11,409 bases of DNA from Erysipelotrichaceae bacterium (GTDB taxonomy: Bacteria; Bacillota_I; Bacilli_A; Erysipelotrichales; Erysipelotrichaceae), in NCBI GenBank assembly GCA_003446295.1, contig DMBB01000036.1:1-11409 (forward strand), given 5' to 3'. Below are positions 6,908 through 11,409 of this stretch, one piece after another. The notes beneath the pieces are model-generated. The model did not search any database and was not told the origin of the DNA. It worked only from the letters and a program-made list of their open reading frames with translations. Position 1 is the stretch's first letter, and every line of letters starts with the position of its first letter. The position numbers were made by a program, and so were the translations under genes.

Positions 6908-6913
6908 ATTATA
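6908..6913 (-). promoter_or_regulatory. candidate -10 of the citrate transporter promoter
   Basis: TATAAT on the minus strand would start transcription near 6901 and give a leader of about 100 bases. The sequence upstream on the minus strand is an A-rich tract (6922-6942), which could act as an UP element. No -35 match is seen at normal spacing, as with the citDEF promoter. Confidence 0.5.
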
Positions 6914-6984
6914 CCGAGATTGTTTTTTTCTTTTTGTTTTTTTAGTTATTTATCTAACAGGAATCGTTGGAAAATTAGGAAACA

Positions 6985-7017
6985 TGTAAAAAAGTACCTG
7001 TTCTTTATCAGGTACTT
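6985..7017 (-). terminator. intrinsic terminator of the sigma/anti-sigma/serpin operon
   Basis: AAGTACCTG (6992-7000) and CAGGTACTT (7009-7017) form a perfect nine-base stem with an eight-base loop. On the minus strand the stem runs into a U-run (the A-run at 6988-6993 on the plus strand). It lies ten bases after the serpin stop codon. Confidence 0.88.
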
Positions 7018-7027
7018 CATCATAATT

Positions 7028-8401
7028 TTATGATTTCGGGCTGTTGACGATCCCTTCAAACAGCGGGCTTCCGTCTGCTGCCTGGAGTGAGAAGAAGAAC
7101 GGTCTGTCTGCAGTAAACTCGATCGTGTCACCGATAAATATGCTTGTGACATTGGTGACCAGAACTGTGTAGGCTGCTGCCTCGACCCCTTCTTCATCAG
7201 CTTTCAATCTTGCCACATGTCTGGCCCCGTCCAGATATAGATCAGTCTGATCAGATAACGGTGTATAATCCGCTTTTGCAGGGTCGAACACATCGGTAAT
7301 GCCCAGCGCTGTCAGGCTGTCTTTCAGATCCAGATCTGACATGATATCCAGTTTGGGAACTGCCATCTGAACATTCCCGTACCTGCTTTCGCAGCCTGAC
7401 GGGTCTTTCATCATTTCCCTGACAGCAGGATCATTTACAGCATCCATCAGATCCGTTCCTTCATCCGGAAGAACGATCCACATCCGGCCGCTGTTCTGAA
7501 TACCCAGCGCTGCTGCTTTCCAGTTTGTTCCGTAATAAATAGTTCCTTCTTCTTCCGAATGCATCATATCGCACATGATATCGCCTGACGGTGAATGGAA
7601 GATCTCCTCTGTTGTATCTGCGAATCCGGACACCCATCTTCCGCGGTAATAGATCGCAGAAGCCAGCATCATGACCGTATCCTGTGTCGGCGTGATCCCG
7701 TTTGCCTGATCCTTCAGAAGTCCGCCTGTCGCCTGGTTCAGCCAGTTCCTGAATGCTTCGCTGCAGGCTTCTGAGTCCAGATCCCCGATATAGGAAGACG
7801 CATAGTAATGATCTGCCAGTATCTGCCGGAGTTCCTCTTGATACTGAAGGCGTTCATCCAGCCATAGGGAATCGGAAAGAATGCTTGTAAGGGCATCTCC
7901 TGTATTGTAATTGGCTTCCCATAATGCCTGAACTGCTGCTCTCAGACCTTCCATATCTTCTGCCCCGAGAAGATCCATGATCTGTGCCCTGGTATTGCCG
8001 TCTGTTGCCTCACACAGCATGCTCAAAGCCAAATAGATATTCAAAGGTGAATAAACCGCATTCTCATCTCCGGATACATTCAGCAGCTGTCCGGAAAGCT
8101 TTTCCGCAAACTGATGCAGCTGTTCCTGATATGCCTGTGACCGTGTCTGCAGTTCCTGCTGCCGGGAATACCAGTTTCTGAGTGCTTCATCATACTTTTC
8201 GTAATTCACACTTCCGGATTCCAAGTAGTCTTCCTCCATCGGATACGGCTCAGCTTCCGGAAGGACCGGTTCCAGCATATTCATCAATACAGGCTTCACA
8301 GTACTTTCAGGAGATGAAACTGTTCCGGCGTCTGAAGCGCATCCTGTCAGGATGCCCAATGACACGCACAGGCAGATCAGTTTCTTATTGATGTATTTCA
8401 T
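7028..8401 (-). CDS. lipoprotein serpin with an inhibitory-type hinge
   Basis: Serpins trap serine or cysteine proteases when the protease cuts their reactive loop. This 457-residue protein starts with a lipoprotein signal peptide (lipobox LTGC, Cys21), so it should be anchored on the outer face of the membrane. A linker of about 75 residues, rich in Glu and Gln at its end (70-98), precedes the serpin fold, which begins near FAEKLSGQLL (98-107) and continues with VYSPLNIYLALSML (116-129). The hinge EEGVEAAAYT (403-412) matches the EEGTEAAAAT pattern of inhibitory serpins, and FTADRPFFFSL (429-439) matches the serpin signature. Counting from Gly405 as P15 puts the cut site at Thr419-Ser420. 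Tyr411 at P9 is unusual, because small residues are normal there. Its start lies inside the anti-sigma gene (17-base overlap), after AGGAGC, so translation is probably coupled. It is the last gene of the operon. Confidence 0.92.
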   Translation of the reverse strand: MKYINKKLICLCVSLGILTGCASDAGTVSSPESTVKPVLMNMLEPVLPEAEPYPMEEDYLESGSVNYEKYDEALRNWYSRQQELQTRSQAYQEQLHQFAEKLSGQLLNVSGDENAVYSPLNIYLALSMLCEATDGNTRAQIMDLLGAEDMEGLRAAVQALWEANYNTGDALTSILSDSLWLDERLQYQEELRQILADHYYASSYIGDLDSEACSEAFRNWLNQATGGLLKDQANGITPTQDTVMMLASAIYYRGRWVSGFADTTEEIFHSPSGDIMCDMMHSEEEGTIYYGTNWKAAALGIQNSGRMWIVLPDEGTDLMDAVNDPAVREMMKDPSGCESRYGNVQMAVPKLDIMSDLDLKDSLTALGITDVFDPAKADYTPLSDQTDLYLDGARHVARLKADEEGVEAAAYTVLVTNVTSIFIGDTIEFTADRPFFFSLQAADGSPLFEGIVNSPKS

Positions 8402-9005
8402 TCATCAGCTCCTGCAGCTCCTCTGCACTGATCTCTTCTGCCAATACGATCCGGTATGTCCATTCTCCGTCTGTCCATACGGCATCCTTTGCCATGCGGG
8501 CTGCTTCCGCTTCTTTCGATTCATCCAGCGGCATATTCGCATTGAAGGACTCCTGCTTACGGCTGAAGATGATCCTCAGACCTTCTTTGCCCTGTTCATT
8601 TCTGTAGACCACTGCAAGTCCTTCTTCAGTATCCTCTTCGGTAACCACGGTATATTCACGATAGCTTTCAGGATAGGTAAATGTCAGTGCCGCCGAAGAT
8701 GTTATTGTCATATTTCCATAGCCTGCATCTGCCGATTTGTTATCCGTTTCTTCAACTGCGCTCTCGGCCATCTGGGGGGCAGCGTCCATAGCAGCGCCGC
8801 CGGAAGCTGTGCTTCCCATGCGGTAATTGCTGACTCTTACCCATACAAAGGCGAACAGCAGTACAGCGAAAACGCCCGCTCCTGCAGTGAACTGTCTGTA
8901 GTATTTTCTGAATAACGGTTTCTTTACAGGTTCTCCCGGTGCTGCTTCTTCAATATATTTGTCGTCAATGTCGTTCATTGCCCGCAGCAGATCCATCTCT
9001 TTCAT
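8385..9005 (-). CDS. membrane anti-sigma factor partner of the ECF sigma factor
   Basis: The 206-residue protein has a short cytoplasmic N-terminus with DLLRAMNDIDDKYIEEA (5-21). This pattern is common in Firmicute anti-sigma proteins encoded directly after ECF sigma genes, and it probably binds the sigma factor. One membrane segment follows (about 41-57), then a low-complexity stalk (65-95) and an outside domain (about 99-206). The end of that domain, VWTDGEWTYRIVLAEEISAEEL (roughly 176-197), resembles DUF4367-like sensor domains, though I hold this only weakly. There is no zinc-binding HxxxCxxC motif, so it is not a classical ZAS anti-sigma factor. It overlaps the sigma gene by four bases (ATGA) and the serpin gene by 17. 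The signal sensed by the outside domain is unknown. Confidence 0.8.
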   Translation of the reverse strand: MKEMDLLRAMNDIDDKYIEEAAPGEPVKKPLFRKYYRQFTAGAGVFAVLLFAFVWVRVSNYRMGSTASGGAAMDAAPQMAESAVEETDNKSADAGYGNMTITSSAALTFTYPESYREYTVVTEEDTEEGLAVVYRNEQGKEGLRIIFSRKQESFNANMPLDESKEAEAARMAKDAVWTDGEWTYRIVLAEEISAEELQELMNEIHQ

Positions 9006-9562
9006 ACGGCATACCCCTCTTTCCTGAGATATTCTCTGAGTTTTTCCCTTGTCCTCATCAAAGACATCTTGGCTTTTGACTCGCTGATCCCGTATTCTTC
9101 CGCTATTTCTTTCACTGAACTCATGTACCAGTATCTGCGGACAAAGATCTTTCTTGTGTCTGCGTTCAGGGTACCGAGGAATTCGTTGATCAGATCCTGC
9201 AGGATGCTTGCATCGACATTTGCTTCAACACTCTCCTCACTCCCGATCACTTCGCTTAATTCATCCAGAGCAGCCGGTGTTTCCCCTGCTCCGCGTTTTT
9301 CTGCAGTCATCCGTTCATACATATTCAATGCCAGATTACGCGTGATCTTTCCCAGAAACGGGCCCAGTTTCTGCGGCTTATGCGGAGGCATGGCATACCA
9401 GGCGTGCTGATAAGTATCATTCACGCATTCTTCACTGTCCGCATTGCTGTACAGGATCCTGTACGCAATTGAATACAGATATCTGCCATACTGATTCATT
9501 GTCTCAAGTATGGCCTGCTCTGCACGCTTCCAATAAAGCTCTACAATCTCGCTGTCTTTCAT
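9002..9562 (-). CDS. ECF-type RNA polymerase sigma factor
   Basis: This 186-residue sigma-70 family protein has only the two ECF regions. Region 2 is at about 20-90 (YSIAYRILYSNADSEECVND, 30-49, for core and -10 binding; then FLGKITRNLALNMYERM, 69-85). Region 4 is at about 126-180, with a helix-turn-helix near 148-172 (SSVKEIAEEYGISESKAKMS). The linker (88-125) is longer and more acidic than a minimal ECF linker. The ATG at 9562 follows AAGGGAG. It overlaps the anti-sigma gene by four bases, the usual arrangement that keeps the pair in balance. Its regulon cannot be read from the window, but control of its own operon, including the serpin gene, is the expected default. Confidence 0.92.
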   Translation of the reverse strand: MKDSEIVELYWKRAEQAILETMNQYGRYLYSIAYRILYSNADSEECVNDTYQHAWYAMPPHKPQKLGPFLGKITRNLALNMYERMTAEKRGAGETPAALDELSEVIGSEESVEANVDASILQDLINEFLGTLNADTRKIFVRRYWYMSSVKEIAEEYGISESKAKMSLMRTREKLREYLRKEGYAV

Positions 9563-9594
9563 CTCATACTCCCTTCACTCTGATACACAGGAAA

Positions 9595-9603
9595 ATGATA
9601 TCA
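9595..9603 (-). promoter_or_regulatory. possible internal promoter for sigma/anti-sigma/serpin
   Basis: TGATATCAT is an extended -10 (TGn plus TATCAT) made partly from the fucosidase stop codon. It would start transcription near 9588, 26 bases before the sigma ATG. The -35 is poor. A perfect small dyad, CATTCT-TTC-AGAATG (9611-9625), lies at about -30 and would cover the promoter, so it could be an operator. Confidence 0.3.
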
Positions 9604-10902
9604 GCGGTCACATTCTTTCAGAATGATCTCGATGACTGTGCCGGTCCTGTCCGGAAGCACAGGATCCTCCCCGAGGTCTGCAAATACAAGTTCCGGATAG
9701 TTTGATGTGATCCAGCTGTCGGAGATCCTGACATTCCCTTTCCCCAGCAGCCTGATCGAAGCGATATCTTCACGTCTGATACCGGGAAGCGGTATGCCTC
9801 CGAACTGTCCTTCGTATACATGGTAATATATATGATCACCGTTCCGTGTGATCCTGCCGTACTCCGGTTTTGCGATACCTGACGGACCGCATCCATAGAT
9901 CGATTCATGATTGATCTTCATCCAGCTTCCGATCTGTTTCAGGATCTCTGTTTCTTCTTCCGGAAGCTGTCCCTGCTCATCCGGTCCGACATTCAGCAGA
10001 AGGTTTCCTCCTTTTGAGACACACTCCGTCAGTTTATGCAGGATCATGTCTGCAGGCTTGAAGTAATGATCATCTCTGCAGTAGCCCCAGTGATTGTTCA
10101 TTGTCACGCAGGATTCCCACATGACAGGTTCACCGGCTTCATTGCGGATCCCTTCAGGCGGAACGATCTGTTCAGGAGACACAAAATCACCGGAAGTAAT
10201 TTTCGGATGTGCAGATAATAATGAACCGAATCCTTCCCCGCTGGCTTCCAGCCTGTTGTTCAGTATGATATCAGGCTGCAGACTGCGTATCATTCTGACC
10301 AGTTTTTCACCCTGCCATGTGTCTGCCCGCATATCGTCATAGGAAAAATCCGTCCAAAGAATATCGATCTTTCCGTAGCTGGTGCAGAGCTCACGGATCT
10401 GTCCGTGCATATATTCGAGATATCTCCCGAAATCATGTTCACGATCCTTGTAATCTATGTTATCGCGCATCGGATGATGTCTGTCGCCATAGTGGGGATA
10501 ATCCTCATGGTGCCAGTCCAGAAGCGAGTAATAAAGACCGATCTTCAATCCCGCTCTGCGGAATGCATCGATATATTCTCTGATAAAGTCATGGCCGGTA
10601 TATTTGACGGAAGTGTAATCCGTCAGCTGACTGTCGAACATGCAGTATCCATCATGATGCTTTGCGGTCATGACCGCATATTTCATCCCTGCTTCTTTTG
10701 CCAGCTGTGCCAGTTCATCCGCATTGAATTTTTCCGGACGAAACGTTCTGACATATTTCTGATATTCGGAGACGCTGATCTTTTCATCGCTCATGACCCA
10801 TTCCCCTCTTGCGGGAACAGCATATACGCCCCAATGAATAAACATACCGAAGCGTGCATTTCGATACCATTGTGTCCTGTTGTTTTCCATGACCTCAACC
10901 AT
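9601..10902 (-). CDS. GH29 alpha-L-fucosidase, cytoplasmic
   Basis: GH29 enzymes remove alpha-linked L-fucose from glycans by a retaining mechanism. The 433-residue protein has the family landmarks: WYRNARFGMFIHWGVY (12-27), TAKHHDGYCMFDS (79-91), LYYSLLDWH (123-131), the nucleophile segment DILWTDF (180-186, expected nucleophile D185), MWESCVTMNNHWGY (261-274) and GGNLLLNVGPDEQG (298-311). There is no signal peptide, so it probably acts on imported fucosylated oligosaccharides, such as fragments of mucin or milk glycans. The start is uncertain: ATG codons at 10902 and 10890 are both possible, and neither has a well-spaced ribosome binding site. It lies directly after the glycogen phosphorylase hairpin and 38 bases before the sigma gene with no terminator between, so it may be the first gene of that operon. 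Confidence 0.9.
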   Translation of the reverse strand: MVEVMENNRTQWYRNARFGMFIHWGVYAVPARGEWVMSDEKISVSEYQKYVRTFRPEKFNADELAQLAKEAGMKYAVMTAKHHDGYCMFDSQLTDYTSVKYTGHDFIREYIDAFRRAGLKIGLYYSLLDWHHEDYPHYGDRHHPMRDNIDYKDREHDFGRYLEYMHGQIRELCTSYGKIDILWTDFSYDDMRADTWQGEKLVRMIRSLQPDIILNNRLEASGEGFGSLLSAHPKITSGDFVSPEQIVPPEGIRNEAGEPVMWESCVTMNNHWGYCRDDHYFKPADMILHKLTECVSKGGNLLLNVGPDEQGQLPEEETEILKQIGSWMKINHESIYGCGPSGIAKPEYGRITRNGDHIYYHVYEGQFGGIPLPGIRREDIASIRLLGKGNVRISDSWITSNYPELVFADLGEDPVLPDRTGTVIEIILKECDR

Positions 10903-10904
10903 AA

Positions 10905-10935
10905 GAAAAAGCTGTACCTTTCACAGATACAGCTT
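10905..10935 (-). terminator. terminator or attenuator between glycogen phosphorylase and fucosidase genes
   Basis: AAGCTGTA (10909-10916) and TACAGCTT (10928-10935) form an eight-base stem with an 11-base loop, followed on the minus strand by TTTTTCTT. The stem starts seven bases after the glycogen phosphorylase stop codon. The U-run ends at the fucosidase ATG, which leaves no room for a promoter between them. Confidence 0.75.
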
Positions 10936-10941
10936 ATCATA

Positions 10942-11409
10942 TCAGAACTTAAGAGGCTTGATATTCCAGATCTCTTCAGCGTACTGATTGATCGTACGGT
11001 CACTGGAGAAATATCCGCTCTTTGCGATGTTGATCAGGCAGCTCTTTGCCCATGCGGACTGGTCTGCATACTTTCTGCAGATCTCTTCATGTGCTTTGAC
11101 ATATGCGTCAAAGTCTGCCAGAACCAGATATTCATCATTCTTGACGAGGATCTCATCGTAGATAACACGGAAGTCTTCTTTGTTGCCGTTCCATGTACCA
11201 TCGATCATGGTATTCATTGCCTTGCGGATCCTCGGGTCATTCTGGAAGTAATCCCATGCCTTATAGTTTCTGCGGACTTCAGGGATCTGATCTACGGTCA
11301 GACCGAAGATCACATCGTTCTCTCTGCCTACCAGATCATCGATCTCAACGGTAGCTCCATCAAGCGTACCCAGTGTGATCGCACCGTTCATCATGAACTT
11401 CATGTTTCC
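10942..11409 (-). CDS. glycogen/starch/maltodextrin phosphorylase, C-terminal 155 residues
   Basis: Glycogen phosphorylase releases glucose-1-phosphate from storage or dietary alpha-glucans, using pyridoxal phosphate. The visible fragment begins GNMKFMMNGAITLGTLDGA, and the Lys in GNMKF is the lysine that binds pyridoxal phosphate in the family (Lys680 of the rabbit muscle enzyme). The later segment FSSDRTINQYAEEIW is the usual C-terminal signature. The family is about 750-850 residues long, so most of the gene lies beyond the right edge. It is transcribed toward the fucosidase gene, from which it is separated by a hairpin terminator. The symbol could be glgP or malP; the fragment does not decide. 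Confidence 0.93.
   Translation of the reverse strand, partial: GNMKFMMNGAITLGTLDGATVEIDDLVGRENDVIFGLTVDQIPEVRRNYKAWDYFQNDPRIRKAMNTMIDGTWNGNKEDFRVIYDEILVKNDEYLVLADFDAYVKAHEEICRKYADQSAWAKSCLINIAKSGYFSSDRTINQYAEEIWNIKPLKF

Noticed and set aside
8352..8915. 187-codon open frame on the plus strand opposite the anti-sigma gene
   Set aside because: It has a cysteine- and phenylalanine-rich, non-protein-like composition, no ribosome binding site, and lies entirely opposite well-supported genes.
9661..9700. GGAACTT on the minus strand as an ECF-type -35 for the sigma operon
   Set aside because: It lies in fucosidase coding sequence (Pro-Glu-Leu codons), no CGTC-like -10 follows at 16-17 bases, and it is over 100 bases from the sigma gene.
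1..11409. CRISPR arrays, tRNA or rRNA genes, insertion sequences or phage genes
   Set aside because: No repeat-spacer pattern, cloverleaf, transposase or phage-like protein was found; all long frames are explained by metabolic, regulatory or transport genes.

Overview
The window reads as chromosome from a low-to-mid GC, host-associated Firmicute. The evidence is strong purine-rich ribosome binding sites, compact operons, intrinsic terminators, citrate fermentation genes, an intracellular fucosidase and a membrane-anchored serpin. A gut Erysipelotrichia-like or related anaerobe would fit, but nothing here fixes the taxon. Both ends cut through genes: citF on the left and a glycogen phosphorylase on the right. 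No RNA genes, insertion sequences or CRISPR arrays were seen, and no gap between genes exceeds 230 bases.

Left half (1-6801): citrate fermentation. The three citrate lyase subunits lie on the minus strand in the order citD, citE, citF, with stop-start overlaps. The maturation genes citC (acetylating ligase) and citX (prosthetic group transferase) lie on the plus strand, followed tightly by a YihY/BrkB-type membrane protein. A LOG-family nucleotide phosphoribohydrolase gene sits between the two halves, divergent from citC. A CitMHS-type metal-citrate transporter converges on the yihY end across a shared bidirectional terminator. Together these would take up metal-citrate and cleave it to acetate and oxaloacetate. 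CitX needs the product of CitG, and citG is not visible here. The citD and transporter promoters each have a good -10 and no recognisable -35, which suggests activator control.

Right half (7028-11409), all minus strand: glycogen phosphorylase (C-terminal part), a hairpin and U-run, a GH29 alpha-L-fucosidase, an ECF sigma factor, its membrane anti-sigma factor, and a lipoprotein serpin with an inhibitory-type hinge. Sigma and anti-sigma overlap by 4 bases, and anti-sigma and serpin by 17, so these three are almost certainly one operon. The fucosidase is only 38 bases upstream with no terminator between. The most unusual content of the window is this coupling of an ECF sigma/anti-sigma pair to a surface serpin, next to a host-glycan enzyme. 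It could be a system that senses host proteases or envelope stress and responds with a protease inhibitor.
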